In this document: in pieces, positions 26,218 through 34,795 of the stretch | Numbering within the stretch: position 1 is the first letter of the stretch | How the letters are laid out: every line of letters starts with the position of its first letter | NCBI GenBank assembly: GCA_019359495.1 | Contig: JAHHHF010000090.1 | Location: 46,120-110,119, forward strand | Direction of reading: 5' to 3' | Origin: Goleter apudmare HA4340-LM2 | GTDB taxonomy: Bacteria > Cyanobacteriota > Cyanobacteriia > Cyanobacteriales > Nostocaceae | Length of the DNA stretch: 64,000 nt | Program-made: the position numbers and the translations under genes | The notes under the pieces: model-generated | Databases searched by the model: none | Seen by the model: the letters and a program-made list of their open reading frames with translations, nothing else | What the model was told of the DNA's origin: nothing

Positions 26218-26414
26218 AACTTTGTTGTGTGTATCAATGTTTAAACCATATTTGCAGAAGAAGCCTTTTTTCCAGGCGATCGCAAATAGATATCTTTGAT
26301 TTTTTGGCTTTGCTGATTGAAGCTATGAATTTGTCTCACGCAGAGTCGCATACTTCGACTTCGCTCAGTAAACAGAGGCGCAGAGAGAATGAGATTGTAT
26401 TCAGCAATACCCAG

Positions 26415-27266
26415 TTAATTTATGGCTGTAGGACGGCGAGTGACTAATTGTTGGAGTTTGCCGACGGCGTAGTCTAAAACCATGCCAGTGACACCAATTA
26501 CTAACACAGCTAGGAATACTGAACTTAAATTTAGACGACTCCATTCATCCCAGACAAAAAAGCCAATGCCAACACCACCAGTGAGCATTTCTACGGCGAC
26601 AATTACTAACCAAGCAATCCCTAAACTAATCCGCAAACCTGTGAAAATATAGGGTAAACTTGCAGGCCAAATAATTTTGGTGATCTGTCGCCACCGGGGC
26701 ATTTCTAATACCCGTGCCACGTCTAAATAATCTTTGGAAACGCTGGAAACTCCAAGGGCAGTATTAATAATGGTCGGCCACAAGGAGGTAATAAAAATCA
26801 CGAAAATGGCTGAAGGTTCTGCCAAATTGAAAATAGCTAAAGCGATGGGTAGCCAAGCTAATGGGGATACGGGTTTAAATATTTGAATGATGGGATTGAA
26901 AGCTAGCATGGCTAGTCTAGACATGCCAATCAAAAACCCCAAGGGAATTGCTACTATTGCTCCCAAGCCGAAGCCTAACAATACCCGTCGCAGACTGGCT
27001 AACAACAACCAACCAATTCCTACGTTGCCAGGGCCTCGTTCGTAAAAGGGATTGAAAATGTAGTCTAAATTTGCAACTAGGGCTTCTGGTGGGGTGGGCA
27101 TCAGCTCATGGTTAACAAGGGCAACAACCCACCACAACAAGATGATTCCCAAGAATCCCAACAGAGGCAATAAGACAACATCCCTAACGATGATGGGTTT
27201 TGCCTTTTTCCAAGCCGCTTGCCCAGCGACTGCAAAAACAGCAGCTAAATTCAGTTGAAATACCAT
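26415..27266 (-). CDS. ABC transporter permease (NrtB/SsuC/TauC type)
   Basis: The 283-residue membrane protein has about six helices, the PVSPLAWLPIALAIFNLAEP motif typical of nitrate/bicarbonate-type permeases, and a complete EAA loop (DYLDVARVLEMPRWRQITKI). Substrate cannot be predicted without the binding protein, which is absent here. The mRNA leader (27267-27505) carries a c-di-AMP riboswitch, so transport should respond to the osmotic second messenger. The ATPase gene follows on the same strand. Confidence 0.92.
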   Translation of the reverse strand: MVFQLNLAAVFAVAGQAAWKKAKPIIVRDVVLLPLLGFLGIILLWWVVALVNHELMPTPPEALVANLDYIFNPFYERGPGNVGIGWLLLASLRRVLLGFGLGAIVAIPLGFLIGMSRLAMLAFNPIIQIFKPVSPLAWLPIALAIFNLAEPSAIFVIFITSLWPTIINTALGVSSVSKDYLDVARVLEMPRWRQITKIIWPASLPYIFTGLRISLGIAWLVIVAVEMLTGGVGIGFFVWDEWSRLNLSSVFLAVLVIGVTGMVLDYAVGKLQQLVTRRPTAIN

Positions 27267-27369
27267 TCATAACCTCAACAGATTTAAGTGCAGGTACAAA
27301 AAACTAGAGCAGTACCAGCCTTGGACACTGATGAGATCAAAACATTACCAGAATGCTGTCTCTTCAGTC

Positions 27370-27505
27370 TCCTCTCAATGCCTACGAAGTTAGCTGACGG
27401 GCTAGGGCTGAGAGATGCCCCTCTTTTAAAGCATAAAGTGTTTATACTTTATCCTTCAGTGAAGATACGCCCCACAATGTGGTTCCTCCGTTCCAGCGCT
27501 ATTAA
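27370..27505 (-). promoter_or_regulatory. c-di-AMP (ydaO/yuaA) riboswitch before the ABC permease
   Basis: On the minus strand the leader shows ggaacggaggaaccacattg, tggggcgtatctt, then ggggcatctctcagccc and tagcccgtcagctaacttcg followed by taggcattgagagg, matching ydaO conserved blocks. Downstream, a possible stem (AGAGaCAG with CTGCTCT) is followed by six T at 27303-27298 (minus strand), which could be the terminator of the expression platform. It ends about 100 nt before the permease ATG. Confidence 0.9.
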
Positions 27506-27540
27506 CTGTGACCTGCTGGATTAGGCTGACTTACTCAATT

Positions 27541-27949
27541 TATAGTCGATGATCGACAGACACAATATAGCATTTTTCGGTAACATAAATTTTGTAGATA
27601 TAAATACTCCTATCCAGTGTTTTGTTTGGACTGATCAGTCTAAGTAAGTTTTATCATCTTTAAGCACCTCGTTAACAAAACTCCACCTCTAGTAGAGATG
27701 GAAAATGCAGTACATTCCGGTAATTGGGTAGTGATGATCTTGAATGAGTTTTGCCCAAAATGATATATGTGATACAATCTCAACTTAAATCGTTAGAGAG
27801 CTAACAAAGCAACTAAGCAACAATCAGTGTATAAAATATATAAATTTTTACCACAAGCGGAATCTACTGATTTTGGTAATCAAACACTATCTTGGTTAGA
27901 ATTACATATAGAATTTAAATCACCTATTTCTTGCCCAATTTAAAAATCA
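27541..27949. other. Divergent promoter spacer
   Basis: AT-rich DNA between the riboswitch leader and the plus-strand histidine kinase, so it holds both promoters. No gene or strong operator was recognised. Confidence 0.4.
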
Positions 27950-29140
27950 ATGGATTTTAGTCAATTATTGGCTGAAAAAACTAACACTATCATCAATAAG
28001 TGGGTGATAGCAGTTCGCAAAGATGGCAACATTGAAAGTGCTGATAAATTGCCTTACACAGCGATTAAAAATCATCTTCCTGATGTTTTAGAAGCAATGG
28101 TAACAGTACTTTCAAAACTTCAGGGGAATGATGTGAAGTCAATAGTTACTGCTAGTTGGCAGCATGGAGTGCTCAGGGCTACACAAGGTTTTGATCCGGC
28201 AGAAATTGTGCGGGAATATCATCTATTGCGCTCAATAATATTGGAGACGATAGAAGTAGATTTATTACAGGGTACACCTGCTCAGATTATTCGGGCGATA
28301 CGTTTAATTGACACTGTAATTGATGAAGCGATCGCCCGGTGCTTTAATAGTTATTTTGAAGAACGCTTGCGGGAACTCAAGCAGCTATATTCGTCACTAA
28401 TGCTGCATAATGAAGAACTAAATCGTTTAGTGAGTGCTAACGAAGATTATCTTTCCCATCTAGCCCACGAACTGAAAAACCCTCTGTCTTCAATTATTAG
28501 CTACTCGAATTTGTTTTTACGTGAACAACGAGAGCAAATTAGGGAAAATAACGACTATACAAATCTAGAACATATTGAGCGGGTATTACGCAATGGTAGA
28601 TACTTACTGCGTCTAATTAACGATATATTAGAAATTTCACGCTACGATGCGGGCAAGATCAGACCCAATCCCACAGCCGTTGATGTACGTGCGCTAATTT
28701 TCAATGTCTATGAAATGTTAGAGCCTCTAGCTAGAGAGAAAAGTTTACAGCTAGTGATTGATTGCGATCGCGCTCCTCTTCAAATATTCACAGATGCTCT
28801 ACAATTACAACAAATTGTGACAAATATTGTGAGTAATGCGATTCGCTACACAGAATCGGGGAGAATCATAGTCTTATGTCAGGAATTGGAAAGTCAAAGA
28901 TGTGCGATCGCAATTTCTGATACTGGCATTGGTATTGCGCCAGAAAACCAAGTACAAATATTTGAACCATACTTTCGCGTCGGTTCTAGCGATAAATCCT
29001 ACGTCCCCGGTAGCACAGGTTTAGGTTTAGCAATAGTTTCTCGTTTAGTAAAAATACTGCAAGGCGAAATTAAACTAGTCTCCGAAGTGGGGGTTGGTTC
29101 CACCTTCACGGTGATTTTTCCGTTAGAAATAAAAGTGTGA
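27950..29140 (+). CDS. Histidine kinase with RsbRD-like N-terminal domain
   Basis: The 396-residue soluble kinase has an N-terminal all-helical region (about 5-150) resembling RsbRD_N/RsbU sensor domains (EIVREYHLLRSIILETIEVD), a short coiled coil, HisKA with LAHELKNPLSSIISY (phospho-acceptor His near 172) and HATPase_c with IVTNIVSNAIRYTESG, DTGIGI and GSTGLGLAIV. No response regulator is adjacent, so it is an orphan kinase. It is convergent with rnc. Confidence 0.9.
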   Translation: MDFSQLLAEKTNTIINKWVIAVRKDGNIESADKLPYTAIKNHLPDVLEAMVTVLSKLQGNDVKSIVTASWQHGVLRATQGFDPAEIVREYHLLRSIILETIEVDLLQGTPAQIIRAIRLIDTVIDEAIARCFNSYFEERLRELKQLYSSLMLHNEELNRLVSANEDYLSHLAHELKNPLSSIISYSNLFLREQREQIRENNDYTNLEHIERVLRNGRYLLRLINDILEISRYDAGKIRPNPTAVDVRALIFNVYEMLEPLAREKSLQLVIDCDRAPLQIFTDALQLQQIVTNIVSNAIRYTESGRIIVLCQELESQRCAIAISDTGIGIAPENQVQIFEPYFRVGSSDKSYVPGSTGLGLAIVSRLVKILQGEIKLVSEVGVGSTFTVIFPLEIKV

Positions 29141-29189
29141 GTATTGAAAACCACATCACTCCAATTTTTAAAAAAAGTTGGGGTGATTT

Positions 29190-29876
29190 TCACAACAACC
29201 CTTGTGTTTCTAACTTCGTCAGTGCATCCTCAGCAGCAGCTTTTCTAGCATCTTGTTTTTTGCCACCTTTACCAACACCATACGCCTTACCATTGACACG
29301 TACTTCGACAGTAAATTCTCTAGCATGAGGTTCTCCAGATTCAGAGATCGTGACATATTCTGGAGGTTTACGTTCAGGGTTGAGGTGAACATTCTTTAAA
29401 GCCCACTGCTGAAACCGATTTTGAGAGTCTACATTCGAGCCAATTGGCTCAGGTACAGAATCAAATAAAGGTTCTACAATTGCACGGACTGCTTCAATTT
29501 TAGAATCATTATCTAAATAGTAAGCACCAAGGACTGCTTCAAAGGTGCTACTGAGTAAATTACGATTTTGATAGCCGCCATCTCTAATTGCACCTTTACC
29601 TAACTGCATTCTAGAATCTAAACCCACCTCAATAGCGAATTTTGCTAATTGCTTCTCATCTACCAATGCAGAACGTCGCCGTGTTAATTCATCTTCTCCC
29701 TTTTCTGGATGACGGTTGTAAAGATATTCACCACTTAAGTAATTCAGTAAAGCATCGCCGAGAAACTCCAGGCGTTCATTGTGTTCACCTTCTCTTGGGT
29801 TTTCATTGACATAAGAACGGTGGGTAAGCGCACGACGCAAGAGTTTTTCATCACGGAATATTAGAAGTTTGTGCAT
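29190..29876 (-). CDS. rnc: Ribonuclease III
   Basis: The 228-residue protein has the RNase III signature (ERLEFLGDALLNYL at about 34-47), a second acidic region (NLLSSTFEAVLGAYYLDN) and a C-terminal double-stranded RNA-binding domain (about 155-228, ending GKKQDARKAAAEDALTKLE). It processes rRNA precursors and other double-stranded RNAs. Normal full length. Nostoc-type genomes often have several RNase III proteins; this is a complete one. Confidence 0.94.
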   Translation of the reverse strand: MHKLLIFRDEKLLRRALTHRSYVNENPREGEHNERLEFLGDALLNYLSGEYLYNRHPEKGEDELTRRRSALVDEKQLAKFAIEVGLDSRMQLGKGAIRDGGYQNRNLLSSTFEAVLGAYYLDNDSKIEAVRAIVEPLFDSVPEPIGSNVDSQNRFQQWALKNVHLNPERKPPEYVTISESGEPHAREFTVEVRVNGKAYGVGKGGKKQDARKAAAEDALTKLETQGLL

Positions 29877-30188
29877 TCTTATCTACTGATGCATAGTTAA
29901 AAATTTTATACAGCCTGAATATGGTTTGGTTAATCCTTGAATCAAAATCAAAGGTAGTGCATAAAACAGGAGTCAGAATACAGAATTCTTCTTATAAATT
30001 TGGAATGATTTTCGCTGTGTCATGCTGAATACAGCAACGCCAAATCAAGCTACAGGCTGCAAGCTAAAACCCATTGAAACTAACACATTTTACCATTTTC
30101 AAAAAAGTGATCGCTTCCCTACGCAGCAGAAAACCCTGATTTCCGGTAAGATCAACTTCTGAGGACTGTGGATTGGGAGAAACTAGGG
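29877..30188. other. Divergent spacer between rnc and pdxJ
   Basis: About 310 bp holding the rnc and pdxJ promoters. No gene or clear regulatory site was recognised. Confidence 0.4.
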
Positions 30189-30914
30189 GTGGCTACACTC
30201 GGCGTAAACATTGACCATATCGCCACTATTCGACAAGCCCGGCGGACGGTGGAACCAGATCCCGTAGCGGCGGCGGTGTTGGCAGAATTAGGTGGTGCAG
30301 ATGGTATTACTGTGCATTTGCGGGAAGACCGGCGACATATCCAAGATAGGGATGTGCGCCTGTTACGACAAACCGTGCGATCGCATCTTAATTTAGAAAT
30401 GGCCGCTACAGATGAAATGCTGGCGATCGCCCTCGATATTAAACCAGATTATGTGACTCTAGTCCCCGAAAAACGTGAAGAAGTCACAACAGAAGGCGGC
30501 TTAGATATCGTTGGTCAAGTTGCTAGAATAGGTGAGATTGTTGATAAATTGCAAAGCGCTGGCATTCCAGTTAGTCTGTTCATTGATGCCGAAACTGCAC
30601 AAATTGAAGCATCTGTCAAGATACAGGCAAAGTTTATCGAACTGCACACTGGGCAATATGCTGAGGCAAAAAATGAAACAACTCGCCAGCAAGAATTAGC
30701 TGTGCTAGCTAAAGGGTGTGAACAAGCAATTAAAGCTGGATTGCGAGTGAATGCAGGTCATGGACTCACCTACTGGAACGTTTATCCTGTGGCTGCGCTT
30801 TCAGGGATGGAAGAACTCAACATTGGTCACACTATCATCAGTCGGGCAGCTTTAGTAGGTATAGAAAGAGCCGTCCGTGAGATGAAACAAGCTATCAGGG
30901 GGAATGGGGAATAG
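30189..30914 (+). CDS. pdxJ: Pyridoxine 5'-phosphate synthase
   Basis: PdxJ condenses 1-deoxyxylulose 5-phosphate with 3-amino-2-oxopropyl phosphate to make pyridoxine phosphate, the last step of DXP-dependent vitamin B6 synthesis. The TIM-barrel protein carries [42 protein letters not shown] and [11 protein letters not shown] prefer the GTG at 30189 ([10 protein letters not shown]), nine bases after GGGAG, giving 241 residues, the usual length. A GTG seven codons upstream (30168) has a GAGGA only two bases before it. Confidence 0.93.
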   Translation: MATLGVNIDHIATIRQARRTVEPDPVAAAVLAELGGADGITVHLREDRRHIQDRDVRLLRQTVRSHLNLEMAATDEMLAIALDIKPDYVTLVPEKREEVTTEGGLDIVGQVARIGEIVDKLQSAGIPVSLFIDAETAQIEASVKIQAKFIELHTGQYAEAKNETTRQQELAVLAKGCEQAIKAGLRVNAGHGLTYWNVYPVAALSGMEELNIGHTIISRAALVGIERAVREMKQAIRGNGE

Positions 30915-30964
30915 GGGAGCCAGTTGCGTGGGCGGGTTTCCCGACTTAAGCAAACTGGCGTCAT
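30915..30964. repeat. Dispersed repeat (gtgggcgggtttcccgactt type)
   Basis: It begins one base after the pdxJ stop and is almost the same as 7674-7724. The copies lie just downstream of unrelated genes, as expected of a mobile or recombining small repeat. Confidence 0.85.
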
Positions 30965-31092
30965 GGGGCAATAAACTCTACTCCACAACCGAATACCCTC
31001 ATATTTTTTGAATTTTGAATTTTGAATTGCTAGAGGGGTTGTTACTGCGAAATCTGGAAATTAGGGAGCAAATATTCAATCAAGATTTAAGT

Positions 31093-31812
31093 ATGAGCGC
31101 AACACAGTCTAACAACCTGCCGCTTTGGGTACAGGATCGGGATATAGTTATCGCTGCTAGCACTGATGCTGAATGGCGATATCAGACACCTCCAGATTAT
31201 TCCCGTTCTCAAGAGAATTTAGCCCAAGAGAGTACACGTAGTCACCTAGAAGGTACACTAGAAGCGATCGTGCAAAACTTGGTGAGAACCTTCGAGATGG
31301 AGGTATCTTTTAAAACTAACCCACAGCAATGGTTATCTGTGGTGAACGACCGATTTCGGGTCAGTACAAACGGAGGAGTAGAGTACACAGCAGCAGATTT
31401 ATCAGCCCAAGGTACTTACAATCTGTTCATGGCTGATTCAGAACATTACAAAGCTTCTGAAGAAAGTTTTGAATCATCAGCCAAACTCTTCCATACAACA
31501 TTTCCCCAAGGATTTCCCTGGGAAGTGCTGGAGGTGTTCTCAGGGCCCCCAAACGTGACATTTAAGTGGCGACACTGGGGACATTTTCACGGTGCATACA
31601 AAGACTTTGCGCCAACTGGAGAGACGGTAGAAATCATCGGCATGAGCATTGCCAAAGTTACCGACGATTTGCAAATTATTTCTCTAGAACATTACTTTGA
31701 CAACACCCTGTTTCTCGAAAAGTTGACAGCAGGTGGTAAAGACTCAAGTAGTGAAAATCAGGGAAGTGCTTGTCCTTTTAGTTTTTGGTTCCAGAAAATC
31801 AAGAAAAGTTAA
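31093..31812 (+). CDS. SnoaL-fold homologue of plant 'pathogen-related protein'
   Basis: From the ATG at 31093 the product has 239 residues. Blocks such as EWRYQTPPDYSRS, VQNLVRTFEMEVSFK, FRVSTNGG, FPQGFPWEVLEVFSGPP and FKWRHWGHFHGAYK resemble, from memory, the plant pathogen-related protein family (first described in barley), which has a SnoaL/NTF2-like fold and no known activity. The C-terminus (ACPFSFWFQK) also fits. A TTG 26 codons upstream in the same frame is less likely. No signal peptide. The gene is followed by a strong hairpin (31816-31847) and then ycf54. Confidence 0.75.
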   Translation: MSATQSNNLPLWVQDRDIVIAASTDAEWRYQTPPDYSRSQENLAQESTRSHLEGTLEAIVQNLVRTFEMEVSFKTNPQQWLSVVNDRFRVSTNGGVEYTAADLSAQGTYNLFMADSEHYKASEESFESSAKLFHTTFPQGFPWEVLEVFSGPPNVTFKWRHWGHFHGAYKDFAPTGETVEIIGMSIAKVTDDLQIISLEHYFDNTLFLEKLTAGGKDSSSENQGSACPFSFWFQKIKKS

Positions 31813-31879
31813 ATTTTAAGGGTACAGGGTATACACTGTGCCCTTAAATATCTATTAGTAAACAAATAGTCAACAAAGA

Positions 31880-32215
31880 ATGAAAATGCAAACATACTAT
31901 TACGTTTTGGCAAGTCAAAATTTTCTCCTACAAGAAGAACCCATAGACGAAGTTTTAAAAGAGCGTATCCGTTATTACCACGAACAAGAAAAAGAAATTG
32001 ATTTTTGGTTAGTTAAGCAACCCGCTTTCTTGGAATCGCCAGAATTAGCAGATGTTAAAGCAAAGTGTCCCCAACCATCTGTAGCAATTATTTCCACTAA
32101 CCCCCAATTTATTACCTGGTTGAAACTGCGATTAGAGTATGTGATTACAGGCGAATTCTCTGCACCTTCAGAGACAATTCCCAACGCTTTAGCATCTTTG
32201 ACTAGTGTAGGGTAA
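31880..32215 (+). CDS. ycf54: Ycf54, Mg-protoporphyrin monomethyl ester cyclase complex subunit
   Basis: The 111-residue protein matches cyanobacterial and plastid Ycf54 (TYYYVLASQNFLLQEEPIDE, KEIDFWLVKQPAFL, LKLRLEYVITGEFSAP). Ycf54 is needed for assembly or stability of the AcsF cyclase in chlorophyll synthesis; AcsF itself is encoded at 9719. Start is ATG 31880, or ATG 31886 two codons later. A hairpin in the 5' spacer (TTAAGGG/CCCTTAA at 31816-31822 / 31841-31847) lies between it and the upstream gene. Confidence 0.92.
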   Translation: MKMQTYYYVLASQNFLLQEEPIDEVLKERIRYYHEQEKEIDFWLVKQPAFLESPELADVKAKCPQPSVAIISTNPQFITWLKLRLEYVITGEFSAPSETIPNALASLTSVG

Positions 32216-32219
32216 GGCA

Positions 32220-32275
32220 TGGGGGCAGCCCTGCGTTCGGTCGCCAGACTTGTAGCAAGTGGCGTCATGGGGCAT
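32220..32275. repeat. Dispersed repeat fragment
   Basis: The segment cggtcgccagacttgtagca followed by agtggcgtcatgggg shares the gacttgtagcaagtggcg core with 24040-24062 and with the ccmM-ccmN spacer. No gene. Confidence 0.7.
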
Positions 32276-32396
32276 GGTTCAAAGTTATTACCTCTGCACC
32301 CTGCTCCTATTGCCTATTCCCTAATTTTCTCTAGGGGGAACAAAATATATTTCTATAAAATCTTGGAAGACACCATAATTTATTTAGCTAATTTTT

Positions 32397-33047
32397 GTGT
32401 ACAAATCTCAGATTTTACCAAGTGCTTTAGTATTAGCGATGTCTACGACGAGCTTCGCTTACGCTGGATTAATGGGTGGTGTAAGTTCTGTAACCGCTCA
32501 ACAAGCTAATCCGGTTTGTCAGCCTCCGAATACTGGTGAGTATCTTTTATTGGTTATTAGTCCCACAGTAGAGAATCAAAGGCAACTGCGTAATGCCTTA
32601 CCCAATGAAATTAAAAGTACTGTTTGCCAATATCTCCAAGATACAGTGACCCGCATTGGCGGATTTAATACGATTGACGATGCTAATCGTTGGGCAAGAT
32701 ATATTAACAATATTGTGGGGCTATCTGCTATCATCACCACTCGGCCCGGAGACCAGCAAGCACAACAGCCATCTACAGTTACCTATAACCCTCAAACTTT
32801 GAAAGAAGGTTATGCCGTATTAGTAGACTATTTCAATCGTCCGGAACTAGCAAATAGCATCCAGCAAGTTTTGGGAGGTAATGTTGGTTTTGTTTCCTAT
32901 GGACAACGCCCTTACTTACTGGCAATTCACACCACTAATCAACAAGATGCCTACAAAACACTACAGAAGCTAAACGAACGCGGTTTTGTCTCCTATCTAG
33001 TAGATAGCCGGAAGGTGGTGCTACTCAGGTCAGTTGTGCGGTTGTAG
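32397..33047 (+). CDS. Secreted protein of unknown function
   Basis: The 216-residue product begins at GTG 32397 with a Sec signal peptide (SQILPSALVLAMSTTSFAYA) and a Gln/Asn-rich segment. Two similar-looking halves (about 45-110 and 130-210) each resemble small SPOR- or ferredoxin-like alpha/beta modules (EYLLLVISPTVENQRQLRNA; GYAVLVDYFNRPELANSIQQ). It is probably periplasmic. A later ATG at 32439 would cut off the start of the signal peptide. No family recognised. Confidence 0.75.
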   Translation: MYKSQILPSALVLAMSTTSFAYAGLMGGVSSVTAQQANPVCQPPNTGEYLLLVISPTVENQRQLRNALPNEIKSTVCQYLQDTVTRIGGFNTIDDANRWARYINNIVGLSAIITTRPGDQQAQQPSTVTYNPQTLKEGYAVLVDYFNRPELANSIQQVLGGNVGFVSYGQRPYLLAIHTTNQQDAYKTLQKLNERGFVSYLVDSRKVVLLRSVVRL

Positions 33048-33069
33048 TTGGTCAAGGGTCAAATGCCCA

Positions 33070-33160
33070 ATGACGCCACTTGACGCCAGTCACCTCAAGT
33101 CGGCGGAGCCGCCCACGGTGCTGGTTCCTATATGCCGGGGAACCCTAGTCGAGCAGTGGC
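33070..33160. repeat. Dispersed repeat, reversed orientation
   Basis: Contains gacgccacttgacgccagtc, ctcaagtcggcggagccgcc and ggttcctatatgccggggaac, the complement of the gggtttcccgacttgagg/agtggcgtc family. It fills the convergent spacer between the secreted protein and the PAP2 gene. Confidence 0.65.
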
Positions 33161-33172
33161 TCCCCAATGCCC

Positions 33173-33643
33173 TTATTGAGTACTAACCATCAATAAAGAC
33201 CTAGCTAACAAAGAGATAGTTATACCCAAGGCTGACCCAGCTATCACCTGAACTGGTGTGTGTCCTAGCAATTCTTTGAGTCGGTCTTGGCTAAATTCAT
33301 GCTTTTCATCAAATAATTCTGCAATCATTTGATTGAGAATTTTGGCTTGTTTACCAGCAGCTTGGCGGACTCCAGCGGCGTCGTACATGACGATGATGGC
33401 AAAAACCGTAGCTAGAGCAAAATCAGGAGATGCCCAACCCAAAGTTTGCCCTACACCAGCTGCTAAAGAGGTAACTAGAGCTGAATGGGCACTGGGCATT
33501 CCTCCGGTTGTGACTAAAACACGCACATTCAGTTTACGATTTTTGATGAGCTCGATAAATAGCTTCAAAGTTTGAGCAATCAAACAAGCCACCAGAGCAA
33601 CTAGCAGCACCCGGTTGTCTAAAATGTTGCCTATGTCCTGCAT
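33173..33643 (-). CDS. Divergent PAP2-family membrane protein (DUF212)
   Basis: The 156-residue protein has four membrane helices and the family motifs TTGGMPSAHSALVTSL and MYDAAGVRQAAGKQAKILNQ with a GHTPVQVIAGSALGI block, typical of the divergent PAP2 (DUF212) family found in cyanobacteria and plants. Some relatives are lipid phosphatases; the SAHSA block with the partner His in GHTP is compatible with that. Substrate unknown. Confidence 0.9.
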   Translation of the reverse strand: MQDIGNILDNRVLLVALVACLIAQTLKLFIELIKNRKLNVRVLVTTGGMPSAHSALVTSLAAGVGQTLGWASPDFALATVFAIIVMYDAAGVRQAAGKQAKILNQMIAELFDEKHEFSQDRLKELLGHTPVQVIAGSALGITISLLARSLLMVSTQ

Positions 33644-33757
33644 GGTATTTTGGTTAGGTTAGTAAATCTTAGCAGCAGTTGTTTTTTAAGGAAACATTTG
33701 GATGCAACCCCAAATCCAAAATCCCAAATTGACCGTCGCTACACTCTCCCTAAAAAC

Positions 33758-34687
33758 TTAGTGATTGCGACTGATGATATAATGGGCGATCGCTTTGAGT
33801 GGTTGGGCTAATTCCCCAAATGGCTCTAATTCTGCACAAGCTGCTTCTATAAGTTCTTGGGCTTTAGAGCGTGATTCATCCAGTCCCCACAGGCTAGGAT
33901 AAGTGACTTTTTGAGCTTTTAGGTCTTTACCAGCAGTTTTCCCTAATTGCTCCTGAGTCTCGGTGATATCAAGGATATCATCCACAATCTGAAACGCCAG
34001 ACCAATATTCTGAGCATAGCGACTCAGTCGTTGCACATCTTGTGATGATGCTCCTGTTAAAATACCGCCACAAACTACGCTAGCTTCTAAAAGGGCGGCT
34101 GTTTTGTGGTTGTGAATAAAATTCAACGTCTCTAGGGAAGTATCTGACTTACCTTCCGATTCTAGATCCACTACTTGACCACCCACTAAACCAGCTGCTC
34201 CCAGGGCGCGTCCTAAACGGGCTATGACTTGCAATACTCTTTCTCTAGGAACCTGTTGGGGGGTTTGAGTCGCCACAAATTCAAAAGCCAATGCTAACAA
34301 GCCATCCCCAGCCAAAATAGCGACATCTTCACCATAAACTTTGTGATTTGTCAACTTTCCCCGGCGGTAATCATCATTATCCATCGCTGGGAGATCGTCA
34401 TGAATCAAGGACATTGTGTGGATCATTTCCACAGCACAAGCTGTAGGCATGGCTATGTCAATTGTACCGCCGGTCATTTCGCAGGTAGCAAGGCAAAGAA
34501 TCGGACGTACACGCTTACCTCCAGCTAATAGAGAGTAGCGCATTGCTTCGTAAATTCTTTCGGGATAAATAACGGGAATTGCTTGATCTAAAGCAGTTAC
34601 ACAAAGCTTTTGTCGTTCTTTGAGATAAGCTGATAGGCTGAACGTGGACGCCTCTGGTGACTTATTAAACTTATTAGTTGCTACCAT
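33758..34687 (-). CDS. crtE: Geranylgeranyl (polyprenyl) diphosphate synthase
   Basis: This 309-residue all-helical prenyltransferase carries the first Asp-rich motif DDLPAMDND (in [12 protein letters not shown]) and the second DDILDIT, with GGKRVRP and [12 protein letters not shown] segments. In cyanobacteria the CrtE-type enzyme makes geranylgeranyl diphosphate for carotenoids, chlorophyll phytyl chains and quinones. Length and motifs match CrtE/IspA; product chain length cannot be proven by eye. It is followed upstream by folD on the same strand with 108 bp between. Confidence 0.92.
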   Translation of the reverse strand: MVATNKFNKSPEASTFSLSAYLKERQKLCVTALDQAIPVIYPERIYEAMRYSLLAGGKRVRPILCLATCEMTGGTIDIAMPTACAVEMIHTMSLIHDDLPAMDNDDYRRGKLTNHKVYGEDVAILAGDGLLALAFEFVATQTPQQVPRERVLQVIARLGRALGAAGLVGGQVVDLESEGKSDTSLETLNFIHNHKTAALLEASVVCGGILTGASSQDVQRLSRYAQNIGLAFQIVDDILDITETQEQLGKTAGKDLKAQKVTYPSLWGLDESRSKAQELIEAACAELEPFGELAQPLKAIAHYIISRNH

Positions 34688-34795
34688 GCTTAAAAGTCCT
34701 GAAATTTTGAAATTTTTGTCATATACGTCACAATTTTAAGGTGCTGTGGAGCTGAACGAGTTAATAACTGGGAGTTAAGAATTAGGAAGAATAAC

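Noticed and set aside
26229..26447. 72-codon plus-strand frame between the ABC genes
   Set aside because: It overlaps the permease 3' end on the other strand and shows no domain.
29137..29328. 63-codon plus-strand frame overlapping rnc
   Set aside because: Antisense shadow of the RNase III C-terminus.
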